A DNA stretch of 64,000 nucleotides from an uncultured Pseudomonas sp. (GTDB taxonomy: Bacteria; Pseudomonadota; Gammaproteobacteria; Pseudomonadales; Pseudomonadaceae): positions 1-64,000 of the forward strand of contig NZ_CAMPHI010000029.1 of assembly GCF_946885955.1 (NCBI RefSeq), in the 5' to 3' direction. Below the pieces are notes generated by a model that worked only from the letters and a program-made list of their open reading frames with translations, ran no database searches and was not told the origin of the DNA. How positions within the stretch are numbered: position 1 is the stretch's first letter; each line of letters starts with the position of its first letter. The position numbers and the translations under genes are program-made. Below, in pieces: positions 36,797 to 47,215 of the stretch.

Positions 36797-37788
36797 CAAT
36801 CTGCGCGCTCGCCGCACAGATCCAGCGCGAACCAGTGCTCCACCTCGGCCTGGCTCAGCCCTGCGCCGAGCAGGGCGAACAGCTTGCCCAGCGCCGCTTC
36901 GCGGGTCATGCCGCCGGCCGAAACCAGGCCGGCGCTGGCCAATTGGCTGCCCGCAGCGTAGACGCCGAATTCGACATGGCCATGGGCACATTGGCTGATC
37001 GCCGCAAGCACCACGCCTTGTTCATGGGCGCTCTTAAGCGCGGCGAGCAGGGCGTCGTCGTCCGACGGCCCGGTGCCGCTGCCGTAACATTCCAACAGCA
37101 GGCCGCGCACGCCGGTGGCCAGCAGGGCGCTGACATGGGCGGCCTGGATGCCGGGAAAAAACGGTAGTACAGCCAGGTTGACCGGCTGCCGCGGTTGCCG
37201 GTAATCGATCGCGGCGGCAATGCTCGTCGCCCGCTCGCCCTGACGCTGGCGTGGCAATACAACGAAGGCGTCGAAAGCGTCGCTGCGCAGTTTGCTAACC
37301 CGCGCGCCATGCATCAGCTGGCCATTGAAGAACAGGTGCACACCGGGCGCGGCGCCCTGTTGCAATGCTCGCATGGCACCGAACAGGTTGCCCCAGGCGT
37401 CGCTGTCCGGGGTGCCCGCCGGCAGCATCGAGCCGGTCAATACCACCGGCACCGGTAGGCCCAGTAGCAGAAAACTCAGGGCCGCGGCGCTGTACGCCAG
37501 GGTGTCGGTGCCGTGCAGCAACAGCACGGCATCGCAGCCCTCTTCGTCGATGCCGCTACGAATCGCTGCGACCATCGCCAGCCAGTTGGCCTGGCTCATA
37601 TTGGCGCTGTCGATCGCCGGCAACAGTTCACGAAAGCGCCACTCGGGCAGCGGCCCGCTTTCCAGTGCCTGTTGCGCGCGCATCCGCGCCTCGAAGCCGG
37701 AGGCCGGGGCGAGGCCCTGGGCGCTCATTTGCATACCGATGGTGCCGCCGGTGTAGAGCACCAGCAGGCGTTGGGCAGGGGGGTGCAT
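36796..37788 (-). CDS. ansA: L-asparaginase, type I (cytoplasmic)
   Basis: Hydrolyses L-asparagine to aspartate and ammonia. It has 330 residues from the Met before HPPAQRLLVLYTGGTIGM; sixteen open codons upstream lack family likeness. The two catalytic threonine motifs are TGGTIG (13-18) and HGTDT (92-96). SDAWGNLFGAMR, MHGARVSKLRSDAFDAF and LLECYGSGTGPSDDDALL are further family blocks. There is no signal peptide, so it is the cytoplasmic type I form, not the periplasmic AnsB of the PAO1 aau cluster. It fits the aspartate/asparagine gene group to its right. Confidence 0.9.
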   Translation of the reverse strand: MHPPAQRLLVLYTGGTIGMQMSAQGLAPASGFEARMRAQQALESGPLPEWRFRELLPAIDSANMSQANWLAMVAAIRSGIDEEGCDAVLLLHGTDTLAYSAAALSFLLLGLPVPVVLTGSMLPAGTPDSDAWGNLFGAMRALQQGAAPGVHLFFNGQLMHGARVSKLRSDAFDAFVVLPRQRQGERATSIAAAIDYRQPRQPVNLAVLPFFPGIQAAHVSALLATGVRGLLLECYGSGTGPSDDDALLAALKSAHEQGVVLAAISQCAHGHVEFGVYAAGSQLASAGLVSAGGMTREAALGKLFALLGAGLSQAEVEHWFALDLCGERAD

Positions 37789-37988
37789 AGACTGTTTCCA
37801 AACTGAGTGGCCGCGTTTTCGCGAGCCATTGAACATGATGGGGCGGCTGTACGGTTAGCCAATCGCCGGGCGGGCCGGCGCTATTGCTGCGTACCGCCAG
37901 ATGGCGGGCCTGGGGCCGTCAATCTCTTCAAGGCGATGAAGGTGATGCAGGCCGCGCGTTGTCCGCGCGGCTTGCGCCGGATGCTGGA

Positions 37989-38741
37989 TCAGCACAATTC
38001 CGGGTTTTTCTTGCAGGTGCCATAACCCTCGGCGCGCATTTCGTCGAGCGCCGCCTGCAGGCGTTCGACCACTTCGTCGGGGATGTCCTTGTTCAGCGCC
38101 AGGTAGAGTTCCGAGGTGTGGAAGCTCAATACGGTCTTCATGCCCGTGGCGTTCTGCTCCTTGGCGTAGAAGCGCCATACCGGGTCGGAAGTGGCCCAGT
38201 AATCGATTTTCCCTTGCTGCAGTTTGTGAATATTTTCCTGGTCGCGCAGGGAGTTCTGCGGGGTGAAGCCGAGGCGCTCGATGAGCTGGCTGACGGCTGA
38301 ACTCTGGTAGGCGCCGATGCGATAGCCCTTGGCCTGATCGAGGTCCTTCAGTTCAGCGCTGCTGTCGAGGCCGACCAGTACGCTTTCGTATTTGGAGATC
38401 GGCCCGACCCACTTGAACAGCGGTCTGCGCGCATCGCTCAGGGAGGTGGAAAAGAGGCCGTGGTTGGGCGTCTTCATCGTGTAGTTGTAGATGCGATCCC
38501 AGGGGAAGCGCAGGGTCATGGTGTAGTCGATTCCGGCGCGCTTGAACATTTCCCGCACGATATCGGCGCTGAGTCCCTTGATGTTCTTTTCGCGGGCGAA
38601 ATTCTTATTGTTATCGGCCATGTTGAATGGCGGAAAGTTTTCCGTAAGCAGCACGACTTTGTAGTCGCGCGGCAATTCGGCGTGGGCGAATGTGGCGAAC
38701 AGCAGGCAAACCAACAGCGAGCGAGAAAGACTACGGCGCAT
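37989..38741 (-). CDS. Periplasmic family 3 solute-binding protein (paralog 1)
   Basis: A 250-residue exported protein with signal peptide MRRSLSRSLLVCLLFATFAHA. The fold is the PBPb/SBP_bac_3 type (VVLLTENFPPFNMADNN, KGLSADIVREMFKRAGIDY, YRIGAYQSSAVSQLIERLG, LYLALNKDIPDEVVERLQ). It ends with a C-x6-C pair (CKKNPELC) that is conserved in the paralog at 42450-43247. No permease or ATPase lies next to it, so it may feed a distant transporter or act as a sensor domain protein. Amino acids are the likely ligands from context. Confidence 0.82.
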   Translation of the reverse strand: MRRSLSRSLLVCLLFATFAHAELPRDYKVVLLTENFPPFNMADNNKNFAREKNIKGLSADIVREMFKRAGIDYTMTLRFPWDRIYNYTMKTPNHGLFSTSLSDARRPLFKWVGPISKYESVLVGLDSSAELKDLDQAKGYRIGAYQSSAVSQLIERLGFTPQNSLRDQENIHKLQQGKIDYWATSDPVWRFYAKEQNATGMKTVLSFHTSELYLALNKDIPDEVVERLQAALDEMRAEGYGTCKKNPELC

Positions 38742-38802
38742 GGTCGAGCACTCCTGAAATGCGAAGAGTCCCCTGCCGACCCCATCGACATGGGACGCAT
38801 GA

Positions 38803-38835
38803 CGCAAAAACGCCGCCCGGCAACAACCGGGCGGC
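38803..38835 (-). terminator. Intrinsic terminator after the alanine symporter gene
   Basis: On the minus strand a GCCGCCCGG / CCGGGCGGC stem with a six-base loop is followed by GTTTTTG. It lies just past the symporter stop codon. Confidence 0.8.
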
Positions 38836-38841
38836 TACAAG

Positions 38842-40308
38842 TCAGCGATGTTGCAGGGCGTTATCTGGTTGCTTGGCTCCCGGGTTTGGCCATGATGCGA
38901 GTGGCGTCAGTGGTGCAACGGGTGCCTCTGGCCAGGCCTCCGGATCGAGATCCAGATCGGCGAAGACTTTAGCATCGAACACTGGCGATTCGACACCAGA
39001 TTTGATCTGGTTGTCGTAGTCGCGCATCAGGCGCAGGCCGACCTTGAACAACAAGGCCAGGGCAACCAGGTTGACTATCGCGAGCAGCCCCATGGTCACG
39101 TCGGCGAAGGCGAATACCGTGCCCAGATCCTGCCTCGACCCCCAGAACACCAGAGCGATCACCAGCACCCGATACACCTGCACCGGTGCACGCTTCTGGC
39201 TGAAAAAGCCCAGTGCGTTTTCACCTAGGTAGTAGTTATAGATCAGGGTGGTGAATACGAACAGCAGCAGCGCGACGCTGACGAACACCCGGCCCCATTC
39301 GCCGACTACGCTGGCCATGGCGGTTTGGGTCAGGATCACGCCGGACACTTCCATGCCCGGCTGGTAGACGCCGGACAGCAGAATGATCAGCGCGGTGCAG
39401 CTGCACAGGATGATGGTGTCGATAAACACGCTGAGCGATTGCACGATGCCCTGGGCGACCGGGTGTTTGACCTCGGCCACGGCAGCGACGTTGGGCGCAC
39501 TGCCCAGGCCCGCTTCGTTGGAGAACAGGCCGCGCTTGACGCCCATGATGATCGCCGCGCCGATGCCGCCGGCAAAGGCCGGCTCCAGGCCGAAGGCGCT
39601 CTTGAAGATCAGAGCCAGGGTCTGCGGGATCAGCTCGACGTTGCTGCCGATAACGAACAGCGCCATGGCGATGTAGGAGAAGGCCATCACCGGCACCAGC
39701 ACGTCGGCGAAGCTGGCGATGCGCTTGATGCCGCCGAAAATGATCATGCCGATCACCGCGACCAGGGCGATACCGCTGACATAAGTCGGCAGGCCGAAGG
39801 TGTCGTGCAGCGAGCTGGCGACGGTGTAGGACTGCACGGCGTTGAAGCCGAAGCCGAAGGTCACCAGCAGCAGGATCGACACGACGATACCCAGCCAGCG
39901 CTGGCCGAGACCGTGCTCGATATAGAAGGCCGGGCCGCCGCGGTAAGTACCGTCCGCTTCACGGCGCTTGTAGAGCTGGGCCAGGGAACATTCGAAATAG
40001 CTGGTGGCCATGCCGACGAGGGCGACGACCCACATCCAGAAGATCGCACCGGGGCCGCCAAGCATGATCGCCACCGAGACACCGGCGATGTTACCGGCGC
40101 CGACGCGGCCGGCGACGCTGAGCATCAGCGCCTGGAACGAACTGAGTTGGCCTGGCTGGCGTTTGAACGCCTCGCCGAGAATACGGAACATGCTGCCGAA
40201 ATAGCGAAACTGGACGAAGCGCGAGACGACGGTGAAATACAGACCGAGGCCGATCAGCATGACGATGAGGACCTTGCTCCAAAGCAGGTCGTTGAGTAAA
40301 TCCAGCAT
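38842..40308 (-). CDS. Alanine/glycine:cation symporter (AGCS family)
   Basis: Sodium- or proton-coupled symporter for alanine, glycine or related amino acids. It has 488 residues with about ten to twelve membrane segments. The family signature is SVAGRVGAGNIAGVSVAI near 64-80; GPGAIFWMWVVALVGMATSYFE and KRGLFSNEAGLGSAPNVAAVAE also match. The start chosen follows GGGAGAACACC. The C-terminal 45 residues are hydrophilic (KSGVESPVFDAKVFADLDLD). It lies downstream of aspartase on the same strand with a 384-base gap, so it may carry the amino acid used by that pathway. Confidence 0.92.
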   Translation of the reverse strand: MLDLLNDLLWSKVLIVMLIGLGLYFTVVSRFVQFRYFGSMFRILGEAFKRQPGQLSSFQALMLSVAGRVGAGNIAGVSVAIMLGGPGAIFWMWVVALVGMATSYFECSLAQLYKRREADGTYRGGPAFYIEHGLGQRWLGIVVSILLLVTFGFGFNAVQSYTVASSLHDTFGLPTYVSGIALVAVIGMIIFGGIKRIASFADVLVPVMAFSYIAMALFVIGSNVELIPQTLALIFKSAFGLEPAFAGGIGAAIIMGVKRGLFSNEAGLGSAPNVAAVAEVKHPVAQGIVQSLSVFIDTIILCSCTALIILLSGVYQPGMEVSGVILTQTAMASVVGEWGRVFVSVALLLFVFTTLIYNYYLGENALGFFSQKRAPVQVYRVLVIALVFWGSRQDLGTVFAFADVTMGLLAIVNLVALALLFKVGLRLMRDYDNQIKSGVESPVFDAKVFADLDLDPEAWPEAPVAPLTPLASWPNPGAKQPDNALQHR

Positions 40309-40692
40309 GGTGTTCTCCCTCTCTTGTGATTGTGTCAGGGATAGAAAGACGATGAAGCCGCAGCACCGCCCGGGTAGGGCGGCGCTGACGGGCATCACGG
40401 GTGGCCAGTGGCCTTGCAGCCCGGCGGACTTAGCTGTCCTGGGGGCGGTCAAGTTCGACAGGCTACTTGGCCACTACCGCATCAGGGATTGCCTGACGGC
40501 TGGTGGAGAGAGACGACTGAGGTCGATCAATTTCATGGTGTCACCCTGTGTGGTTTTTTGTTGGTATGCCCTGGATGCTGATATGCATCTCGTTGGCTGC
40601 TGGCTTCCTGCCGGCTCTTACTCAGGCATCGGATCGATGCATAAGTCCCGTACATCCTTGTGCGGGTGTTGCTCTTGTGGCGCGTGGCGGAC
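40309..40692. other. Leader region between aspA and the AGCS symporter
   Basis: A 384-base gap on a minus-strand transcription unit. It contains a short open frame (40474-40536) with a plausible ribosome site, and otherwise no gene or clear terminator. A GC-rich stretch rich in CCCGGG and GGGCGG lies 40-80 bases before the symporter start and could fold. Confidence 0.4.
40474..40536 (-). CDS. Possible 20-codon leader peptide
   Basis: Starts with ATG after AGGGTGA at a good distance and encodes MKLIDLSRLSPPAVRQSLMR, then TAG. It lies about 165 bases before the symporter ATG. The ribosome site and position suggest a leader or regulatory peptide. The codon pattern alone cannot prove it is translated. 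Confidence 0.3.
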   Translation of the reverse strand: MKLIDLSRLSPPAVRQSLMR

Positions 40693-42117
<1,425 letters not shown>

Positions 42118-42449
42118 GACGGTGGCAACTCTGAAAGAAGACGGCTGGTGCCGCGATGTCCTGAAGGGTAAGGGTTTCAGAGCGATGTCGGCCAATGCTG
42201 TTAAACGCTAGCCTATGCACGATCGGCATAATGTCGATGTGACCCCCAGCGTTCGAGAAGCGTAATCCACTCGCCACGAAGGTGATGAAACGAGACGGTT
42301 GAAGGGCGGCGCGAGGGGCCTTGAGGCACCGCGACCTGTTCAGCTCGGGCCGCGTAGGCCGCGCCGCTCAGGTCGTCTCATGCAAGTCATGCGGTCGGTG
42401 ATGGCGAAGTCGGCCGGCGTCTTGTGCACGACACCAGCGATGAGCGGGC
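42118..42449. other. Intergenic region between binding protein paralog 2 and aspA
   Basis: 332 bases holding the aspA upstream region (42118-42260) and a GC-rich stretch (42290-42400) after it. I see no gene, repeat unit or clear promoter in it. Confidence 0.4.
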
Positions 42450-43247
42450 TCAGCCGCCGGTCGGAACCTTGCGGTTACGAATCAGGTAGCAGAACTCGGG
42501 GGTCTTGCTGCAGCCGCTGTAGCCTTCGCCAATGATCTCGTTGAGCGCGTTCTGCAGCCGCACCACGACTTCGTCGGGGGTGTCCTTGTGCAGCGCCAGG
42601 AACAGCTCCGAGGTGTGAAAGGTCAGTGCGGTTTCCAGGCCGCCGACGCCCAGCTGCTTGGCGTAATAGCGCCAGGACGGTTCGGCGGTGGCCCAGAGGT
42701 CGATATCGCCCTTGAGCAGCCGCTGCACGTTGTCCTGCTCGCTCAGGCTGTCCTCGGCGCTCAGCCCCTGGCTTTCCAGGTAGGCATTGACCGCGCCGTT
42801 GCGGTACACGCCGATTTTATAGGCCGCCGCCTGTTCCAGGCTCTTCAGCTTGAGATCGCGCCCCGCAGCGCTGAGTAGCACGCTGTCGTAATGGGCGAGT
42901 GGCCCGACCCATTTGAACAGGCCGTCATTGGCTGGGGTGCGGACGATCGAGAACAGGCCATGGTCCGGCGAGTTTAGGGTGTCGCCATAGATGCGGCTCC
43001 AGGGCGAGCGCAGGGTCATGCTGTAGGGGATGCCGGCACGCTGGAACATATCGCGCACGGTATCGGCGCCGATGCCCAGGATCTTCTCGCCGCGGGCGAA
43101 CTTTTTGTTGTCCGCGGTCATGCTGAACGGTGGGAAATTTTCGGTTTGCAGGATCAGGCGGTAGTTATCCGGCAATGCCGCGTGGGCGGTGGCGACTGTG
43201 CCCAGCAACAGGCCGACGAGGAGGAGTGCATTGCGCAACGTCTGCAT
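42450..43247 (-). CDS. Periplasmic family 3 solute-binding protein (paralog 2)
   Basis: A 265-residue paralog of the binding protein at 37989-38741, with signal peptide MQTLRNALLLVGLLLGTVATAHA. Matching blocks are LILQTENFPPFSMTADNKKFA, GADTVRDMFQRAGIPYSMTLR, KWVGPLAHYDSVLL and TFHTSELFLALHKDTPDEVV. The C-terminal C-x6-C pair (CSKTPEFC) is conserved and is followed by a 13-residue tail absent from paralog 1. It is divergent from a LysR gene. No permease is adjacent. The ligand is unknown; the context suggests an acidic or small neutral amino acid. Confidence 0.82.
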   Translation of the reverse strand: MQTLRNALLLVGLLLGTVATAHAALPDNYRLILQTENFPPFSMTADNKKFARGEKILGIGADTVRDMFQRAGIPYSMTLRSPWSRIYGDTLNSPDHGLFSIVRTPANDGLFKWVGPLAHYDSVLLSAAGRDLKLKSLEQAAAYKIGVYRNGAVNAYLESQGLSAEDSLSEQDNVQRLLKGDIDLWATAEPSWRYYAKQLGVGGLETALTFHTSELFLALHKDTPDEVVVRLQNALNEIIGEGYSGCSKTPEFCYLIRNRKVPTGG

Positions 43248-43434
43248 ATTTCAGCTCCGAGGTGTTTTTATTATTGTCAGGCGCCAATTGTAGCGTTTTG
43301 TAATCGCGGTTGCCGACAGGCTTCTGTTTTACCCTGGCCTGGCGCGTGCGCATGGCATAAGGCAGGATGGGGCCTGAAGACCGGCGCGGCCTTGGTGCAA
43401 TGCCAATGGCCCCTGGGAAACCTGAGAGTAGTCG

Positions 43435-44337
43435 ATGAACCTGGAAACCAAATGGCTGGAGGACTTCGTCGCCCTGGCCGCCACCCGCAGCTTTTCCCAA
43501 GCGGCGCAGAAGCGTTTCGTCACCCAGCCGGCGTTCAGTCGGCGTATTCGTAGCCTGGAAAACATGCTCGGCCTGACCCTGGTCAACCGCGCGTGCACGC
43601 CGGTGGAGCTGACCGAGTCCGGCCAGTTGTTTCTGGTTACCGCGCGCAGCATGGTCGATCAGTTGGGCGAAGTGGTGCGTCACCTGCACAACGTCGAAGG
43701 CCAGCAGGGCGAGGTACTGCAAATCGCCGCGGCGCATTCGTTGACCCTGGGCTTCTTCCCCGAATGGATTGCGCGCTTGCGCCGCGAGGGCCTGCCGCTG
43801 AGCACGCGGCTGGTGGCAACCAACGTCGGCGAGGCGGTACATTCCCTGCGCGAAGGCGCCTGCGACCTGATCCTGGCCTATTACGATCCCGATGCTTCGA
43901 TGCAGATGGACCCGGAAATTTTCCCCTCGCTGCACCTCGGGCGTACTGAAATGCTGCCGGTGTGTGCGGTCGACGAGCATGGCCAGCCGCTGTTCGATCT
44001 TGAAGGCAACGCCAGCGTGCCGCTGCTCGCTTACAGCGCCGGCGCTTTTCTCGGGCGCTCGGTCAATCTGCTGCTGCGCCAGCGCGCCTTGCGCTCGACC
44101 ACGGTGTACGAAACCGCCATGGCCGACAGCCTGAAAAGCATGGCCCTGCAAGGCATGGGTGTGGCCTGGGTGCCGCGCCTGTCGGTGACCGGCGAACTGG
44201 CTCGCGGCGAGTTGGCGATCTGCGCCGGCGAACAATGGCAGGTGCCGCTGGAAATCCGCCTGTACCGCTGCGCCCTGGTACGCAAGGCGGCGGTGCGCCT
44301 GCTCTGGCGCAAGCTGGAAAGCGGCGAGATCGGTTAA
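43435..44337 (+). CDS. LysR family transcriptional regulator
   Basis: A 300-residue LTTR. The N-terminal HTH is WLEDFVALAATRSFSQAAQKR then TQPAFSRRIRSLE (residues about 7-47), followed by the helical linker and a LysR_substrate domain (EVLQIAAAHSLTLGFFPEW onwards). The start overlaps no other gene and gives the standard MNLETKWLEDF opening. It is divergent from binding protein paralog 2 with 187 bases between, so it probably regulates that gene, aspA or itself. In PAO1 a LysR gene (PA5428) is next to aspA. Confidence 0.9.
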   Translation: MNLETKWLEDFVALAATRSFSQAAQKRFVTQPAFSRRIRSLENMLGLTLVNRACTPVELTESGQLFLVTARSMVDQLGEVVRHLHNVEGQQGEVLQIAAAHSLTLGFFPEWIARLRREGLPLSTRLVATNVGEAVHSLREGACDLILAYYDPDASMQMDPEIFPSLHLGRTEMLPVCAVDEHGQPLFDLEGNASVPLLAYSAGAFLGRSVNLLLRQRALRSTTVYETAMADSLKSMALQGMGVAWVPRLSVTGELARGELAICAGEQWQVPLEIRLYRCALVRKAAVRLLWRKLESGEIG

Positions 44338-44352
44338 TTGGGATGAAGTTTT

Positions 44353-44427
44353 CCCGGATTGCGCCAAGGCTTATCCAGGCTACGGTCCGCTCTTTGTAGC
44401 CTGGATAAGCGCCAGCGCAATCCGGGA
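44353..44427. repeat. REP pair
   Basis: Two inverted units, 44353-44383 and 44396-44427, with CCCGGATTGCGCC, TTATCCAGGCTAC and the mirror-image partner. They follow the LysR stop codon by 15 bases and directly precede the 71-bp repeat copy. Confidence 0.85.
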
Positions 44428-44431
44428 GCAC

Positions 44432-44502
44432 GTAGCCTGGGTTGAGCGCAGCGATACCCAGGGCGCCGATACCCGGGTATCGCTTCGCTCAACCCGGGCT
44501 AC
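44432..44502. repeat. 71-bp palindromic repeat, copy 2
   Basis: Identical over 71 bases to 32971-33041, with the preceding AGCAC also shared. It is placed immediately after a REP pair in the 348-base gap between the LysR gene and ggt. The rest of that gap holds a GGTGGATGA / TCATCCACC hairpin at about 44601-44626 and no gene. Confidence 0.85.
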
Positions 44503-44597
44503 CATTGGGTGACTTTGATCGTTCCCACATCGAGGCGTCGAACCGTCCACACGGGAACGATCAGCTGCTCCCGTAGCCTGGATAAGCGTCAGCCTTG

Positions 44598-44626
44598 TAG
44601 GGTGGATGACGCTTTTTTCATCCACC
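44598..44626. repeat. GTAGGGTGGATGA-type hairpin
   Basis: GGTGGATGA and TCATCCACC pair around CGCTTTTT. It belongs to the loose GTAGGG inverted-repeat group seen at several places in the window, and could act as a weak terminator downstream of ggt. Confidence 0.5.
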
Positions 44627-44685
44627 ATCGCAGTTTGATGATGCCTGGCCGGCGTTAACGCCTTGCTGCGGGCTCCCTGCCAAAC

Positions 44686-46353
44686 CTACCGCGGCACCAC
44701 CTGACCGACGCCGCGACCGCGCGGGTCGGAGGCGGTGTGCAGGGCGTCGCCCTGGACCTGAATCGCCTGGATATCGCCCATCTTCCAGCCCTGATTCTCC
44801 AGCACATAGCCCATGGCCTGCAGCTCCTCGGCGACCTTGCCGGTCAGCGGCGCGTAGCTGTCGTAATAGATGGTGTCCTTGGGCAGCAGCTGATGATGCA
44901 CGCGCTGCGCCGCCACGGCTTTCTCCAGCGGCAGGCCGTAGTCGTAGAGATTGTTCAGCACCTGAAAGATCGAGGTGAAGATCCGTGAGCCGCCCGGCGT
45001 ACCGAGCACCAGGCTGACCTCGCCGTCACGGGTGACGATGCTCGGGCTCATCGACGAAAGCATGCGCTTGCGCGGCGCGATCGCGTTGGCGTCGCTGCCG
45101 ACCACGCCAAAGGCATTGGCCACCCCGGCCTTGGCGCTGAAGTCGTCCATCTCGTCGTTGAGCAGAAAGCCCGCGCCCTCGACCACCACGCCGCTGCCGA
45201 AACCGAAGTTGAGGGTGTAGGTGTTGCTCACCGCATTGCCGTGTTTATCGACGATGGAGAAGTGCGTGGTCTCGTGCGGTTCCAGCCCGGGGTGCACATC
45301 GGGCGTGGCGGAGATCGCCTTGGGGTTGATCTCGGCGGCGCGTTTTTTCAGGTAGGCCGGGTCGGTCAGCTGCTTGACCGGCACCTCGGAGAAGTCCGGG
45401 TCGCCGAGGTAGTCGGCGCGGTCGGCGAACACGCGCTTCTCGATTTCCGCGAGCAGGTGGATATAGCGCGCGGAGTTCAGCTCGACCCCGGCGAAGTCGG
45501 CGGCGCGGGCCTCCTTGATGCCGATCAGCTGGGCCAGGGCGATACCGCCGGAGCTGGGCAGCGGCGCGGTATAGAGCGTATTGCCCTGCCAGTCGACGCG
45601 CATCGGCTCCCGCCATTTGGCGCTGTAGCCCTTGAGGTCTTCGCGAGTGATCAGGCCGCCGTCACGTTGCATCTGCGCCACCAGCAGCTCGGCCGTCTTG
45701 CCGTTGTAGAAGTCCTGCGGGCCCTGGTCGGCAATGCGCTCCAGGGTCTTCGCCAATTCCGGCTGGCGATGCAATTCGCCGGGTTTCATCGTGCCGAAAT
45801 AGTCGGCGAAGTTGGTCTTGCCGCCGAACCGCGCCAGGGTGTTGCTGTGGTATTGGTACTGGTTGTCGGCCACCGTGAAACCGTTGCGCGCATAGGCCAC
45901 CGCTGGCGTCAGCAACTCACTCCAGGGCAGGCTGCCGAAGCGCTTATGCGCCTCCCACAGGCCCATCACCGTGCCCGGCACGCCTGCGGCCTTGGCACCG
46001 ATTAGGCTGACATTGGCGATCACCTCGCCTTTCTCGTCGAGGTACATGTTCTTGCTCGCGGCCTGCGGCGCGACTTCACGGTAGTCGATGAAATACGGCT
46101 TGCCGTCCATATACAGGGTCATAAAGCCGCCGCCGCCGATATTGCCGGCCTCGGGGAAGGTCACCGCCAGGGTGAAGGCCGTGGCGACCGCGGCATCCAC
46201 CGCATTGCCACCGGCTTTAAGAATATCGGCGGCGACTTTCGCACCGTATTGATCGGGCGCGGCCACCGCGCCACCTTGCAGATCGGCGGCAGTTGCGTGG
46301 AGGCTGGCGCTGGCGACAAAGGCCAGCAGCGCGAGGGTTTTTAGCGAGCGCAT
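44686..46353 (-). CDS. ggt: Gamma-glutamyltransferase
   Basis: Periplasmic enzyme that removes or transfers the gamma-glutamyl group of glutathione and similar compounds, releasing glutamate. It has 555 residues with signal peptide MRSLKTLALLAFVASASLHATA. It is made as a proenzyme cleaved before the nucleophile Thr362 in ETTHFSIVDKHGNAVSNTYT. GNIGGGGFMTLY, PLPSSGGIALAQ and the small-subunit MLSSMSPSIV and GTPGGSRI (oxyanion region) are all present. In PAO1 ggt (PA1338) adjoins the aau/aat genes; here a cassette array separates them. Confidence 0.94.
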   Translation of the reverse strand: MRSLKTLALLAFVASASLHATAADLQGGAVAAPDQYGAKVAADILKAGGNAVDAAVATAFTLAVTFPEAGNIGGGGFMTLYMDGKPYFIDYREVAPQAASKNMYLDEKGEVIANVSLIGAKAAGVPGTVMGLWEAHKRFGSLPWSELLTPAVAYARNGFTVADNQYQYHSNTLARFGGKTNFADYFGTMKPGELHRQPELAKTLERIADQGPQDFYNGKTAELLVAQMQRDGGLITREDLKGYSAKWREPMRVDWQGNTLYTAPLPSSGGIALAQLIGIKEARAADFAGVELNSARYIHLLAEIEKRVFADRADYLGDPDFSEVPVKQLTDPAYLKKRAAEINPKAISATPDVHPGLEPHETTHFSIVDKHGNAVSNTYTLNFGFGSGVVVEGAGFLLNDEMDDFSAKAGVANAFGVVGSDANAIAPRKRMLSSMSPSIVTRDGEVSLVLGTPGGSRIFTSIFQVLNNLYDYGLPLEKAVAAQRVHHQLLPKDTIYYDSYAPLTGKVAEELQAMGYVLENQGWKMGDIQAIQVQGDALHTASDPRGRGVGQVVPR

Positions 46354-46471
46354 GGAGGGTTCCTTTTCCACTAGGCGAGGGTTAGACAGCCTAGACCGAA
46401 ACCGCGCCGCGATCACACGGCTTGTGCAACGGCGTATGTCTTGCAATAAATGATCATGCTGAGGGCTGCTC

Positions 46472-46530
46472 GTAGGGTGCGCCGTGCGCACCAGGCCCCG
46501 GTTGTCGGTGGTGCGCACGGCGCACCCTAC
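46472..46530. repeat. 21-bp perfect inverted repeat
   Basis: GTAGGGTGCGCCGTGCGCAC plus one C (46472-46492) and its exact reverse complement (46510-46530) around 17 bases. It lies between ggt and the first gene of the A+T-rich cassette block. The rest of 46354-46587 holds no gene. Confidence 0.85.
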
Positions 46531-46587
46531 AGGCCAACTTAGCCCTTGAGCACTGACTATTGCGAGGCAGCGCGCCAGCAGAGCTCT

Positions 46588-47118
46588 TTATATTGCATTT
46601 ACACATGCTTGATGGTTGAAAAAGAGTACTAAGTTGCGCGCTGTGGTTACCTTTCCGTAGTAGGGATTACTTTGAAAATTTTCTATGCTGCGGCCGGTTC
46701 GTTGGGCGACTTCCTCAACTAGGTCTAAATCAAAATCGTCTTCATCGAGTTTCAATGTATCGAAAAGATTGTCAGAGGCTTTGATAGGCACGTTCTGCTT
46801 TGTCGCCAGCGCCGCTTGTAGCTGCTCATACACCGCACGAATTACCCAAGTGTCGACAGACCGCGAATCAAACCCCCTTGCAAAATCACAGATCGATAAA
46901 TCTTTGCGCTCCTCACACAACTCCGCAAAATACTTCTCGATTTTCGGCTCTTCGAAGTGGTTCCATGCAAGTGCCAGTAAGGCTATGCCCGCAATAATGG
47001 CAAGGTAGATTGGTTGGTAAATTACAATGGTCGCAGTCAGTAATAACAGCCCAATCAAGGCTGGCTTGTTTACCGGCTTTGGTTTGTACTTGGGCATAAA
47101 TCTTGAGGCTTGTTTCAT
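46588..47118 (-). CDS. Hypothetical membrane-anchored protein (cassette block)
   Basis: A 176-residue protein. Two adjacent hydrophobic segments lie near residues 20-50 (ALIGLLLLTATIVIY, LAIIAGIALLALAW), after a basic N-terminus. The C-terminal part (SDNLFDTLKLDEDDFDLDLVEEVAQRTGRS) resembles the acyl-carrier-like DUF1493 proteins, but the serine is not clearly placed. Base composition is visibly A+T-richer than the flanking genes. A core-like GGCTAAC (47144-47150) lies just upstream, consistent with membership in the integron cassette array. Function unknown. Confidence 0.6.
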   Translation of the reverse strand: MKQASRFMPKYKPKPVNKPALIGLLLLTATIVIYQPIYLAIIAGIALLALAWNHFEEPKIEKYFAELCEERKDLSICDFARGFDSRSVDTWVIRAVYEQLQAALATKQNVPIKASDNLFDTLKLDEDDFDLDLVEEVAQRTGRSIENFQSNPYYGKVTTARNLVLFFNHQACVNAI

Positions 47119-47215
47119 GCTTTACCTTGTAATTCAACGATCAGGCTAACGATATTAGGGTGGAGTGACTAAGTTTTATTTACACCGCCCCCGCTTGGCT
47201 ACTGCTACAGTTGAT

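Noticed and set aside
47125..47215. A fourth attC between the LysE-family gene and the DUF1493-like gene
   Set aside because: Only the GTTAGCC end is convincing (47144-47150). The opposite box and the inner half-sites do not pair, so it is not listed as a site.
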